NCBI GenBank assembly: GCA_003233095.1
Contig: QIKT01000165.1
Coordinates: forward strand, 1 to 33,932
Reading direction: 5' to 3'
Length of the DNA stretch: 33,932 bases
Source of the DNA: Oceanospirillales bacterium
GTDB taxonomy: Bacteria; Pseudomonadota; Gammaproteobacteria; Xanthomonadales; SZUA-38
Shown: in pieces, positions 16,381 to 24,733 of the stretch
Numbering within the stretch: position 1 is the stretch's first letter
How the letters are laid out: each line of letters begins with the position of its first letter
The notes under the pieces: model-generated
Told to the model about the DNA's origin: nothing
The model's database searches: none
The model's input: the letters and a program-made list of their open reading frames with translations, nothing else
Made by a program: the position numbers and the translations under genes

Positions 16381-18765
16381 TCAGATAGGCGATCCGGGCG
16401 GCACGGTGACTGCGGCGGGAAGGACGTAATCGCTCGGTGATTCCAGGTAACGGCGAATGCTATCCTTCAGCGCCGCTTGCGGTCCTCGTCGCCCCAGTGT
16501 CCTGGCCAGCCGAGTCAATTCGCTGTGTACAAGCGCTCGCACAGGGTCTGCGCATCGAGGATCCTGGTGGGTGCGGAACAGCTGGTTCAGGCTGACCCAC
16601 GCGACTGAGTCGCTCATCGATTGATTCGGGTCGATCATCAGCGTTTGATTACTGTACTGCTCCAGCAGGGCCGAAACCGAGGGTTGACCGTTATCGAGGC
16701 GATGGGTCTGAGCCAGCCGGTTCAGGCGGTCAGGTTCCAGCAACAGATTGCCGACCAGCTGTGCCAGTGCTCGGGCGGGCGCGGACTGATCGAAGGCTCG
16801 GCCCGTCTGATGAGTGAAATACTCGCGATCACGATTACTGCCATAGGCTGGAGGCACGAGGTTGTAGATCAACGTGTCTGACAGCGACAGCTGCTCGTCT
16901 GACAACAAGTCCAGCAGGGCATTAATCGCCTGTTGCTGTTGTTCGGCACTGACCGGCGACCAGGTCGGTGCAGCATCACCGGCAAGCGCATAGTTGTAGC
17001 GGATGCCGCCGATCAGCTTTGACACCGCTTCAGCCTGATAGCGATGCAGCAGATACATCGGGACCAGATGGGCCTCCAGTTCAAAAGCCGCTTGATTGTC
17101 TCGCAGTTGACGCGTCGACAGGTGATCCAGTGCCATGCGGCGGATCGTGGTCAGCTCGGTCAGGCGATCGATCACATCGCTGCCGTTGTCCCACAGGTGA
17201 GCGTCAGCATGAATGGAACCGGGGCCGCGTGAATCCGGGTCGGAGATGAAGGCGATACCACTGCCGTCCGCCTCGGCGATAATCTGTTTGAGTGAAGTCT
17301 CGGTGTCATTGTTTGAAAATTCGCTATAACCGTATCGGATCGCCAGCTTGTCCCACTCGCCAATATCGCTGTCATACGCTCTGCTCAGGTCAATTTGACC
17401 GTCGGTGTCCAGGCGGATGAATGGGTGAGGGTAGTCCATGACTGAGGCGTCATTGAGGTTGCTGGCGGCAAAATTGTGAGCCAGCCCTAGCGTATGACCG
17501 ACTTCATGAGCAGACAGTTGTCTCAGCCGAGCCAGGGCCAGGGTCTCGGCCATCGCAGCGGCTTGCTTGGGCGTGTATCGCTCCGGGTCCAGCAGTGAGG
17601 AGGCAATCAGCATGTCCTGTCGCACACGGAGCGAGCCCAGTGAGATGTGGCCCTTGATGATCTGGCCGCTTCGCGGGTCGACAATGCTGGCCCCATAGCT
17701 CCAGCCGCGCGTGGATCGATGTATCCATTGGATGACGTTGTAGCGCACATCCAGTGGGTCGATATCTTCAGGCAGTATGCGAACTTCAAACCCCCCTGCA
17801 AAGCCGGCAGCCGCAAAAGCCTGTGCCCACCATGATGCCCCTTCAACCAATGCGGAGCGGACCGGTTCGGGTGCCCCCGGATCCACGTAGTAGATCAACG
17901 GTTTGACTGTGCCGTCGGCGTTTCGAAGCCGATGCCTCACGAGGACTTGCTGATCGATGGGCTCGTTCAGTGCGGCGGCATAGTCACGATAGCCCAGCGA
18001 GAAGTAACCCGCTCGAGGGTGATACGGCCGTCGCTCGAAATCATTGCTCGGCAAGCGGACAAAATTGTGACGCAGGCGGACCGTCAGGGAGTCGGCGGTT
18101 GGCGTCACTGAACGGATGATCGTTCCAGGCTCCTTGCCTGAGAAGGTCACCCAGGCCTCCAGCACCGAGTTGTCTTCAAAGCCGCGAAACTGCTCAAGGG
18201 CAGGCGCCGAGCGATCCTTGTCGAGACTGTACTCACCTTGTTCAGTCTGTTTGAGTCGGTTGGCAATGCCATGACTGTCGGTCAGCAGCAATGGGCTGAC
18301 GTCTATCAGGTAGCGCTCCTCGCTTTGTGCGACCACTTCAAACCCTGCCAGTACAGAACGAGCAAAGGCCTCGCTGACTGCACGTTGTTCCATCCGATTG
18401 TCACTGTAAGCCCGAAAGTCCAAATTGGGTTGGACCATCAGACTGCGTGGACCTCGCCGCTCGAATCGGACCAGCCTGGAGGACTTCAGCTGTCCTCGAT
18501 CCAGTCCCAGGTCGTTGGCCCCGACCCCTGCTGGCAGCGCAGTGACATACAGCAGTTCCTGGTTGTCAGGATTGATTTCGATCAGGGTGGTCGCGGTGTC
18601 CGTCTGATGCCAGATCGGCACAAAGCCCGGCAAGTGCTCCAGACCTTCGGTCTTGCTGGCAATGCTTGGCAAGCCCTTGTCCTCTTCCTCCTCCTCGCCG
18701 GACTGCTGCGCTTGGGCAACGCTGAACAGACCGAGAAGCAACAGGACTCGAATCAGTGCAGTCAT
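16381..18765 (-). CDS. Secreted zinc metalloprotease, DUF5117/DUF4953 type
   Basis: 794 residues. The signal peptide is MTALIRVLLLLGLFSVAQAQ, followed by an acidic stretch (GEEEEEDKG). The N-terminal half has the DUF5117-like beta-rich region (HQTDTATTLIEI, LVRFERRGPRSLMVQPNLDF, FVRLPSNDF). The catalytic site is HEVGHTLGLAHNF: zinc ligands His420, His424 and His430 with catalytic Glu421, the extended metzincin-type HExxHxxGxxH motif. A VMDYP stretch follows, resembling the metzincin Met-turn. The protein is periplasmic or exported and probably degrades proteins; its natural substrate is unknown. Its ATG overlaps the stop of the M28 peptidase gene by 4 bp, so the two peptidases are coupled. 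Confidence 0.88.
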   Translation of the reverse strand: MTALIRVLLLLGLFSVAQAQQSGEEEEEDKGLPSIASKTEGLEHLPGFVPIWHQTDTATTLIEINPDNQELLYVTALPAGVGANDLGLDRGQLKSSRLVRFERRGPRSLMVQPNLDFRAYSDNRMEQRAVSEAFARSVLAGFEVVAQSEERYLIDVSPLLLTDSHGIANRLKQTEQGEYSLDKDRSAPALEQFRGFEDNSVLEAWVTFSGKEPGTIIRSVTPTADSLTVRLRHNFVRLPSNDFERRPYHPRAGYFSLGYRDYAAALNEPIDQQVLVRHRLRNADGTVKPLIYYVDPGAPEPVRSALVEGASWWAQAFAAAGFAGGFEVRILPEDIDPLDVRYNVIQWIHRSTRGWSYGASIVDPRSGQIIKGHISLGSLRVRQDMLIASSLLDPERYTPKQAAAMAETLALARLRQLSAHEVGHTLGLAHNFAASNLNDASVMDYPHPFIRLDTDGQIDLSRAYDSDIGEWDKLAIRYGYSEFSNNDTETSLKQIIAEADGSGIAFISDPDSRGPGSIHADAHLWDNGSDVIDRLTELTTIRRMALDHLSTRQLRDNQAAFELEAHLVPMYLLHRYQAEAVSKLIGGIRYNYALAGDAAPTWSPVSAEQQQQAINALLDLLSDEQLSLSDTLIYNLVPPAYGSNRDREYFTHQTGRAFDQSAPARALAQLVGNLLLEPDRLNRLAQTHRLDNGQPSVSALLEQYSNQTLMIDPNQSMSDSVAWVSLNQLFRTHQDPRCADPVRALVHSELTRLARTLGRRGPQAALKDSIRRYLESPSDYVLPAAVTVPPGSPI

Positions 18766-20165
18766 GGCGTCTCTTCCTGTTCTGGCAGTGGTCCGAACTG
18801 GCCTGGATATTCGGCGGCCAGATAGCTGAAGACCACCCAGGCAGCGGTATTCTGTGCCAAGGCCTGGGGATCGATCTTGTCGAAGGTGTCATTGGCCGTG
18901 TGATGAAGATCAAAATAGTCGGTGCCATCCTGAAGCAGGCGAGCGGTCGGCATGCCAGCACCCTGCATGGGCGTCATATCTGGCCCGCCGCCGCTGCGGT
19001 TGTCACCCCGAGTGATGCCCAGCGGAGACAGGATCTGATTGATCTGATCGATGGCCGCCAGTGCCTCTGGTCGCACACGGGTCGAGAATTTGTAGACGCG
19101 CCCAGCCCCAAAATCTGATTCCGAGCCAATGACATGTTGAGCCACCTCATCCTGATGCGCTGCCAGATAGGCGTGTGCGCCAATCAGTCCCATTTCCTCG
19201 TTGGCGAACAGGACGACTCGAATGGTTCTTGCAGGGCGCTGATGTTGGCTGCCGATAATCTGCGCAGCGGCCATGGTAATCCCGCAGCCAGCGCCATCGT
19301 CAATGGCTCCGGTGCCCAGATCCCAGGAATCCAGATGGCAGCCGATCAGCACGATCTCCTCAGGTCGACTTGATCCGATGAAATCGCCAATCACGTTGTG
19401 GGAAGTGGCTTCGCCATCCCACCGCGATGTGGTACTGAACCGCAGCGTGACCGGCTCATCTCGTCCGATCAGACGGTCGAGCAAGTCGGCATCCGGGTTG
19501 GACAATGCCGCAGAGGGGACCACTGGCGTCTGTTCATCAATCTGAATGATGCCGGTGTGCGCAATGCGGTTGTCACTGGTGCCCACCGAGCGAATCAGCA
19601 GTGCCGAAGCGCCCTTCTGATGGGCGATCTGAGGCCCGCTGCTGCGTGCTCTGACGGCAGGGCCATAGCCGGAACCGTCGCGATGACGTTCCATGCGGTT
19701 GGCAATATAAGCGATCTGCCCCTGCAAGGAGCCATCCTCGACCGCTTCGAGTGCTTCGACCGACTCGAAAGCGACGATGGCAGTCTCAACGCCCTCGGCA
19801 GGCGTCGCCACGGATCCGCCGAGCGCGGTGATGGTCAGGGCATGCGGAAACGGGCTGATCACTTCAGCGTGGGCCTCGCCACGCAACCAGCGCGGAAACG
19901 TGACCGGTTGGGTGGTCACCCGATCAAAGCCCAGTTCGTTGAATTTGGCAATCCCCCAGGCTACCGCCAGCTCATCGCCTGCAGAGCCAGGGAGCCGGGA
20001 ACCGACTTCGGAGGTCAGCGACTCGGTGATGTCGTAGGCAAGACTGGATTGCAGTGCCTGTTCTCTGAGTGTGATGGCGGTCTGAAGATGATCTTCGCTT
20101 AGCATGGGGAGCGGCGCTTGAGCGGGCATCTGGGAGGCGAACAGTGCGAACAGAGTGATGATCAT
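18762..20165 (-). CDS. Secreted M28 family aminopeptidase with PA-type insert
   Basis: 467 residues. A short signal peptide opens it (MIITLFALFASQMPAQA). After an N-terminal region there is a PA-like insert (about 110-240, with GQIAYIANRMERH and GASALLIRSVGT). The M28 zinc peptidase domain then shows IGCHLDSWDLGTGAIDDGAG (ligands His277 and Asp289), FANEEMGLIGAHAY (catalytic and ligand Glu pair), ESDFG, and DLHHTANDTFD near the end (last His ligand). It would remove N-terminal amino acids from peptides in the periplasm or outside the cell. It leads the set M28, metalloprotease, HemJ. No clear promoter is seen in the 124 bp behind it. Confidence 0.9.
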   Translation of the reverse strand: MIITLFALFASQMPAQAPLPMLSEDHLQTAITLREQALQSSLAYDITESLTSEVGSRLPGSAGDELAVAWGIAKFNELGFDRVTTQPVTFPRWLRGEAHAEVISPFPHALTITALGGSVATPAEGVETAIVAFESVEALEAVEDGSLQGQIAYIANRMERHRDGSGYGPAVRARSSGPQIAHQKGASALLIRSVGTSDNRIAHTGIIQIDEQTPVVPSAALSNPDADLLDRLIGRDEPVTLRFSTTSRWDGEATSHNVIGDFIGSSRPEEIVLIGCHLDSWDLGTGAIDDGAGCGITMAAAQIIGSQHQRPARTIRVVLFANEEMGLIGAHAYLAAHQDEVAQHVIGSESDFGAGRVYKFSTRVRPEALAAIDQINQILSPLGITRGDNRSGGGPDMTPMQGAGMPTARLLQDGTDYFDLHHTANDTFDKIDPQALAQNTAAWVVFSYLAAEYPGQFGPLPEQEETP

Positions 20166-20289
20166 AAGGTCTCTCGGGTTCCTGAGGGGATGTCAGCCTC
20201 AGGGCTTGGGCTGACTGTGCCGGCTCATGATACGAAATTCGATACCGGCTGTCATGAGTGACGCTTGATGATGCGACAACCCTGGGGGT

Positions 20290-20838
20290 TCAGAAGACGC
20301 CAAGTTCCAGCCGGGCTGCATCACTCATAAGCGATTGATTCCAGGGTGGGTCAAACACCAGGTTGACATCTGTTTCGCTGACGCTGGGGATCAATTCAAT
20401 CTTGCTGCGCACATCCTCTAACAGGATGTCTCCCATGCCACAGCCTGCTGCGGTCAGGGTCATGTCGACCTCAATCTTTCGCTGATCGCCACTGGGTTCG
20501 ATGCGAACGGCGTAAATCAGGCCCAACTCCACCACATTGACCGGAATTTCCGGGTCATAGCAGGTCTTCAGTTGCTTCCAGATCAGATCGCGAAAGTCTT
20601 GTTCGCTATAATTCTCGGGAAGCGCCGGCGGGGCCAGGAGTTCCTTGCCTATCGCATCAGCATCCTCCCCGGCCAGTCGGAACAGGTTGCCTTCGATAAA
20701 GACAGTGAATGATCCACCCAGGGCCTGGGTGATGTAGCCAGCGGTGCCCTCGGGCAGATTGACCACGTCACCAGACGGCACCATGACGGCCTCGCAATCG
20801 CGCGACAGTTGAACCGGTTCGCTCTGTGAATGATACAT
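20290..20838 (-). CDS. sufT: SufT-type iron-sulphur cluster maturation protein
   Basis: 182 residues, the usual length for SufT. The N-terminal third (VNLPEGTAGYITQALGGSFTVFIEGNLFRLAG) is typical of the long SufT form. The C-terminal DUF59/MIP18-like domain follows (WKQLKTCYDPEIPVNVVELGLIY, then VDMTLTAAGCGMG with the conserved Cys, and LVFDPPWN). SufT helps mature Fe-S proteins, especially under high demand. No suf or isc genes adjoin it, so it stands alone. A TACAAT on the minus strand (20879-20884) could be its -10 element; no good -35 is seen. No ribosome binding site is apparent. Confidence 0.9.
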   Translation of the reverse strand: MYHSQSEPVQLSRDCEAVMVPSGDVVNLPEGTAGYITQALGGSFTVFIEGNLFRLAGEDADAIGKELLAPPALPENYSEQDFRDLIWKQLKTCYDPEIPVNVVELGLIYAVRIEPSGDQRKIEVDMTLTAAGCGMGDILLEDVRSKIELIPSVSETDVNLVFDPPWNQSLMSDAARLELGVF

Positions 20839-20922
20839 CGTAGTATTCAGGTCCGAATGCGATGAGAGATCAGTCGATATTGTATCGCACTTTGCTCATC
20901 TGGATTGATGTTCAAACTACCA

Positions 20923-21077
20923 GCCTGTCGGACTTAACGGGTCGTCACGAGGAACAGTCGATTTGAGCCATATTTTTCGATCTTTTGAGGCCAATAGCAC
21001 CGCTATTTAACCAACAAGATCGGGACATCTGGCCAAACTCGGGTTTTGTGCAGTAAATCATGCAACGCCGAGCAGGC
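20923..21077. repeat. 154-bp palindromic element, copy A
   Basis: It begins gCCTGTCGGACTTAAC and ends with a diverged inverted copy. Its body (TTTTTCGATCT, AATAGCACCGCT, ATCTGGCCAAAC) matches the reverse complements of copies B (28869-29022) and C (25592-25747). It is the most decayed copy. No open frame is present. It lies between sufT and the TonB receptor gene and abuts a second, unrelated repeat at 21076. Confidence 0.7.
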
Positions 21078-21123
21078 GTATTTCACGCTCAAGACAGCCG
21101 ATCACGACTTGTTCAGAGGCTCC
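21076..21123. repeat. 50-bp repeat, copy 2 (IS-end-like)
   Basis: It matches 2201-2250: identical GCGTATTT at one end, identical GACTTGTTCAGAGGCTCC at the other, diverged middle. Its last base touches the stop codon (21124-21126) of the TonB receptor gene. Confidence 0.6.
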
Positions 21124-23169
21124 TTAGAACTGGCCTCTGAGCTGGAGATTGGCATATCGACCTGGTGCATCAATGCCTGAACCGTGCTGGCGGTAGGCTT
21201 TGTCGAACAGATTGTGCAAGCCCAACTGGAACTGCCACTGAGGGGTGAGCTGATGGTTGGCTTGCACGTTGAATACCGCATAGCCTGCGGTGCCATTGGG
21301 GTTGATGCGACTGTCACTGGCATCACGGCTGCTTAGCCGGTCCTGGCGTCGTGCCAAATCAGCCCAGGCTCTGAATCGGGTGTTGTCAGTCCAGGTCCAG
21401 TCGGCCGCGACCCGCCCAGAGAACGGCGGGATGCGATCCGCTGGCTCTACCGAACCGTCTGCATCCCGCTCTTCCCCACGGATCCAATTGATCGTGCCAG
21501 ACCATTCGATAGGCGTTTCAGGCAGGTACCGCCAGGAAAACTCCAGGCCGGTATTCTGCTGTGAGTTCAGATTATCGCTCTGGACGATGATTCGATCGTT
21601 GTCAGTCAGGTTGCCCGTGTTGACCGAGGCAATCTTGTCGTCGAATTCAGCCTGGAAATACACCAGTTCCCCTTCTAATTGATGGGACAGCCATTTCAGG
21701 CCGATGTCATAGCTGATCAGCTGTTCCGGGGTCAGGTTGGGATTGGCGATGTTGAAGCGATTGCCTGGTCGTGGTCCGAGCGCCGACAGATCGAAGATGT
21801 TCGGGGATCTGAAACCTTCGGCAATATTAGCGACCAGCGCTATTTCAGGCGAAATCTGATAACGATATCCTGCGTTGAGCGTGGTGTCATCCAGGTTCAG
21901 CGAGGCACCGATCTCACGGCCCGCATCGGACAGGTCGATCTGGATGTTGGTGTACCGCGCACCTACTCTGAAGTCATGTCTCTCCCAGGGCCTCATGTGA
22001 TACTCGACAAACAGGGCCTGATGTTCCTGGGTTGATCCATCCGGAAATCGGGCGCTGACGATTTGGGTGCTGCCGTCGAGGACATTCTGTTCGATTCGAC
22101 TTGAATCAATCGTATCCCGGCTGGCATCGAATCCATAAACCAGATCGGAGTAGGTCCAGAAATTGGCGAATTGTGCCGAGACTTGCCAGAGGCTGCTTTG
22201 GTTCTGCTCCAGCCGGCGATTCGTTGCTCCGGTATCCAGAGAGCGTCGATCGTCGGTGATTTCCTGCCAGGAAAGGTGCCATTCGGCATCATCGGCAAAC
22301 GGCAGATTGGTCTGATGGTAGCGAGCGTGTGCGAACACGCGCTGATTGGGCTCGAAGAAGAACTCCGTCGCATCGGCTTGTTCCTGTCCAAATCCTGGGA
22401 TCAGCTGATCGACTCGAGGTGTGCTGGGTTGGCGCAGGTACTGAATGTCGACCATCAGGTCCGACTCATCATTGATCAGCATCTGCCAGCGGCTGCGGAA
22501 TGAACGAGCCTCATACTCGCTGTTGTCGATTCGACCATCAGCGGCGGTGCGGCGCTCACCAACGTCCTGATAACCTGCTTGAAGCAACACAGCCTGACGG
22601 TCGCTGGCGGCTTCAAAGCTGCCTGAAAGCCAGCCGGATTCATCCGCACTGCTCAGCCGAAGCGCCAAATCAGACTGAGTGCTGAACCCATTGGAGGCAT
22701 AGCGGGCTTCACGGGTGACGAAGTGGACCACGCCGCCCATCGCATCTGCACCGTAGAGTGTGGATGCCGGGCCGCGGACCACTTCAATCTGTTCCAGCCA
22801 GTTTGGATCAAACAGAGCCAGATACTGATTGGGCGCGTTTCTGAAAAAGGCGTTGTTCAGACGCATGCCATCGACCAGATGCAGCACCTCCGAGCCTTTC
22901 AGGCCACGGACGATGGGAATCCCCTGGCCCGGTGTGGTTTGCTGAACATGGACGCCCGGCTGTCCCTGCAACAGGTCGCTGACAACCTGCGGTGTGGAGG
23001 TCTCGATGGCATCACGATCAACCACGGTGACAAAGCCCATGGCGTCGAAGGTTGTCTCGGCCTGCCGACCTGCGGTGACCTGCAGCGTGCCCAGAGCCGC
23101 CGCTTCATCCACTGCCTGGCCAGGAAGCTGCATCAGGCTGTGTAGCAAGGCAATAGAAAGTCCGTTCAT
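21124..23169 (-). CDS. TonB-dependent outer-membrane receptor
   Basis: 681 residues from the ATG at 23169. A GTG at 23193 would add eight residues but has no ribosome binding site, whereas GGGA precedes the ATG. The plug domain is clear: LGTLQVTAG, VSDLLQGQPGVHVQQTTPG, GIPIVRGLKGSEVLHLVDGMRLN, IEVVRGPASTLYGADAMGGVVHFVT. The remainder is a beta-barrel (for example LVANIAEGFRSPNIFDLSALGPR) ending in LQLRGQF, with the terminal aromatic residue typical of outer-membrane barrels. It imports a scarce ligand using TonB energy. Ligand unknown: the conserved gate and barrel motifs fit several siderophore, haem or cobalamin receptors, and no partner transporter gene adjoins it. A candidate promoter and operator lie in 23255-23326. 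Confidence 0.88.
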   Translation of the reverse strand: MNGLSIALLHSLMQLPGQAVDEAAALGTLQVTAGRQAETTFDAMGFVTVVDRDAIETSTPQVVSDLLQGQPGVHVQQTTPGQGIPIVRGLKGSEVLHLVDGMRLNNAFFRNAPNQYLALFDPNWLEQIEVVRGPASTLYGADAMGGVVHFVTREARYASNGFSTQSDLALRLSSADESGWLSGSFEAASDRQAVLLQAGYQDVGERRTAADGRIDNSEYEARSFRSRWQMLINDESDLMVDIQYLRQPSTPRVDQLIPGFGQEQADATEFFFEPNQRVFAHARYHQTNLPFADDAEWHLSWQEITDDRRSLDTGATNRRLEQNQSSLWQVSAQFANFWTYSDLVYGFDASRDTIDSSRIEQNVLDGSTQIVSARFPDGSTQEHQALFVEYHMRPWERHDFRVGARYTNIQIDLSDAGREIGASLNLDDTTLNAGYRYQISPEIALVANIAEGFRSPNIFDLSALGPRPGNRFNIANPNLTPEQLISYDIGLKWLSHQLEGELVYFQAEFDDKIASVNTGNLTDNDRIIVQSDNLNSQQNTGLEFSWRYLPETPIEWSGTINWIRGEERDADGSVEPADRIPPFSGRVAADWTWTDNTRFRAWADLARRQDRLSSRDASDSRINPNGTAGYAVFNVQANHQLTPQWQFQLGLHNLFDKAYRQHGSGIDAPGRYANLQLRGQF

Positions 23170-23254
23170 TGGTATCTGGTCCCGTGTATTCACTGGTTTG
23201 CGTCGATTATGTCGCGCAGTGTTGTCGCCAAACCGTGAGTTCTGAATGAAGGTC

Positions 23255-23268
23255 TGACCGATAGGTCA
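23255..23268. promoter_or_regulatory. Small inverted repeat in the TonB receptor leader
   Basis: TGACCGATAGGTCA has 5-bp perfect arms around a 4-bp centre. It lies about 30-45 bp downstream of the predicted -10 of the receptor promoter and could bind a repressor. Such short palindromes arise by chance, so this is tentative. Confidence 0.3.
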
Positions 23269-23298
23269 ATTCGAGCCGTGAATGCGGATCGGTCGACT

Positions 23299-23326
23299 AT
23301 AGTACCGAGCCGGGATGGAATTGCAA
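23299..23326 (-). promoter_or_regulatory. Candidate promoter of the TonB receptor gene
   Basis: On the minus strand, TTGCAA (23321-23326), a 16-bp spacer and TACTAT (23299-23304). Each hexamer matches four of six sigma-70 positions. It is about 130 bp upstream of the start codon. Confidence 0.4.
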
Positions 23327-23363
23327 CCGGTCAGAGGTCACGTGCAGATTTTAATATGAGTTG

Positions 23364-23392
23364 TTGACGTACGATAGTTGTCGTATTAAGCT
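23364..23392 (+). promoter_or_regulatory. Candidate promoter of the small RNA, with an inverted repeat in its spacer
   Basis: TTGACG (23364-23369), a 17-bp spacer and TAAGCT (23387-23392). The predicted start near 23399 coincides with the first base of the RNA's first stem. The spacer holds TACGATAGTTGTCGTA (23370-23385), 5-bp perfect arms, a possible operator. Confidence 0.45.
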
Positions 23393-23398
23393 GTCAGC

Positions 23399-23497
23399 AC
23401 AGATCGGGTTTTCCTTCCTGACCGATCTGTCTTCCCCGTGCTGAGGACACAAGGACGTGTCTACCTTCAAAAACGCTGACCTGGTCAGCGTTTTTTT
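23399..23497 (+). ncRNA. Candidate small structured RNA
   Basis: About 99 nt with three successive stems. The first is a perfect 9-bp stem, ACAGATCGG (23399-23407) with CCGATCTGT (23422-23430), whose loop is pyrimidine-rich. The second is GACAC (23446-23450) with GTGTC (23457-23461), displaying AAGGAC in its loop. The third is a strong intrinsic terminator followed by seven T. A promoter-like sequence is placed so that transcription would begin exactly at the first stem. No open frame of note is present. It is antisense to the leader region of the TonB receptor transcript only if that transcript starts far upstream; otherwise it is an independent divergent unit. It is not recognised as any known family. 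Confidence 0.5.
23469..23497. terminator. Bidirectional intrinsic terminator
   Basis: CGCTGACC (23474-23481) pairs with GGTCAGCG (23483-23490). It is flanked by five A on the left and seven T on the right, so it can end transcription in both directions: the candidate small RNA on plus and the thiamine operon (last gene ends at 23568) on minus. Confidence 0.85.
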
Positions 23498-23567
23498 GTA
23501 TCCCGGACACAGCTTTTGTCGTTGATCCGGGATATCAAGGCGAAGTCAAGCTGCCCTGGACAGAATG

Positions 23568-23960
23568 TCAGTTCGCAAAAGTTTGCGCTGCGAGCAGAAA
23601 AATCCAGATCACAGCACCGAATCCGATGATCCAGAACAGGCTTCTGAGCAGCGCTGCATCAAGAATATAAGTGATCATGTGACCCACTCGGGCTGCAATG
23701 AACACCCCTGCGGCAAGGTTCAGCGAGTCCTGAGCGGCCAGGTTCAGGTGGGCGATGATGACAGCCGCCGCAAACGGAGCAAAGGCCTCGAAGGCATTCT
23801 GCTGTGAGAAATGTGCGCGCTTGCGAAAACCCTCACGTGTGGCCAGAAATTCTCGTGGCGAGCGATTGGCTCGTGGGCCATAGCCAGACGACTTGGCAAT
23901 TCCTGTGGACAGATAGGGCAGCACCGCTGCGATCAGAACACACCAGTAGGCGAGGGTCAT
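23568..23960 (-). CDS. MAPEG family membrane protein
   Basis: 130 residues from the ATG at 23960, which has AAGGAGAC upstream and overlaps the preceding stop by 4 bp (ATGA). It has four membrane helices (YWCVLIAAVLPYLSTG; FEAFAPFAAAVIIAHL; AAGVFIAARVGHMITYI; LFWIIGFGAVIWIFLLAA). The stretch RKRAHFSQQNAFEAFAPFA is the MAPEG-like conserved region between helices 1 and 2. MAPEG proteins include glutathione transferases and related enzymes, but bacterial members such as this have no firm function. It is the last gene of the thiamine operon; a link to thiamine is not evident beyond co-transcription. Confidence 0.8.
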   Translation of the reverse strand: MTLAYWCVLIAAVLPYLSTGIAKSSGYGPRANRSPREFLATREGFRKRAHFSQQNAFEAFAPFAAAVIIAHLNLAAQDSLNLAAGVFIAARVGHMITYILDAALLRSLFWIIGFGAVIWIFLLAAQTFAN

Positions 23961-24733
23961 TGTCGGGGTCTCCTTGTTGGGGTCAGTTGTTGCCAGGCGG
24001 CTTCCAGCCACTCGGTCAGCGCCAGCGCATCGGGTAATGCAGTGCGCCAGTGAGTGGGGGCATCATAACAGCTCATTAGCCAGTGTTGTTGGACTGAGTT
24101 GAGTGCATGAGACTGGCAAAGCGACGCCAGATCCATCAGCGGGGGGCCGCTGCCGGCATACTCGAAATCGATCAGCCTGAGACCTTCGGCAGTCAGGATA
24201 AGATTCTCAGGATTGAGGTCCATGTGCAGCAAGCTATCGTCATGCAGGTCTATGCCCCTCTCATCCAGCGCTGTTGTGAGTGCTTGGATCGGGTGTGTCG
24301 ACAACCAGTCTTCATCAAGGGCGGTGATGTACTGCCTGATTCGATGCATCAGTCCGAGTCTGGTATGGCAGCAGCGTTCACAATGCAGTTGATTCAGGAT
24401 ACCGGGTACAGCGACGAGACAGTCGTCGTTCGATTCGATTGAAGTGGTCGGTTCATGCCAGCGGGTGACCAGGCCGAGATTCGGATCGGAGAATAGCACC
24501 TCAGGAGCCCATGGGTACTTCCCGAGCTGATGCAGAATCTGAATTTCAGCACTACGATCAACGCCGGGCAGTGGGTGATTGATACGAAATGCGGCTAGTT
24601 GATCAGCGAATTCAATTTTCAGGCTGACATTGCTCAGGCCCGATGACAGGGCGTAATGCAGATCGACCCGGACTCCGCTGGCCGAACGCAGCCGGTCCAG
24701 CGCTGGCTGCCACGCGTCTATTGTGCTTGCCAT
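23957..24733 (-). CDS. Thiamine-kinase-like aminoglycoside/choline kinase-fold phosphotransferase
   Basis: 258 residues from the ATG at 24733. The kinase-fold signature is HMDLNPENLIL (catalytic-loop Asp172, metal-binding Asn177 counted from His170), followed by LRLIDFEYAGSGPPLMDLASLC, which carries the metal-binding Asp and the choline/thiamine-kinase type E-Y-A. A weaker N-lobe is visible (GLSNVSLKIEF, AAFRIN). ThiK of Escherichia coli has this fold and phosphorylates thiamine. Here the gene overlaps the end of the PnuT-like permease gene by 16 bp and is headed by a TPP riboswitch, which makes thiamine the likely substrate. That assignment rests on context; the fold alone would also fit choline or an aminoglycoside. 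Confidence 0.75.
   Translation of the reverse strand: MASTIDAWQPALDRLRSASGVRVDLHYALSSGLSNVSLKIEFADQLAAFRINHPLPGVDRSAEIQILHQLGKYPWAPEVLFSDPNLGLVTRWHEPTTSIESNDDCLVAVPGILNQLHCERCCHTRLGLMHRIRQYITALDEDWLSTHPIQALTTALDERGIDLHDDSLLHMDLNPENLILTAEGLRLIDFEYAGSGPPLMDLASLCQSHALNSVQQHWLMSCYDAPTHWRTALPDALALTEWLEAAWQQLTPTRRPRQ

Noticed and set aside
23399-23497. Cobalamin riboswitch for the TonB receptor gene
   Set aside because: The B12-box and the other conserved core blocks are absent on both strands; the structure instead ends in a terminator on the plus strand.
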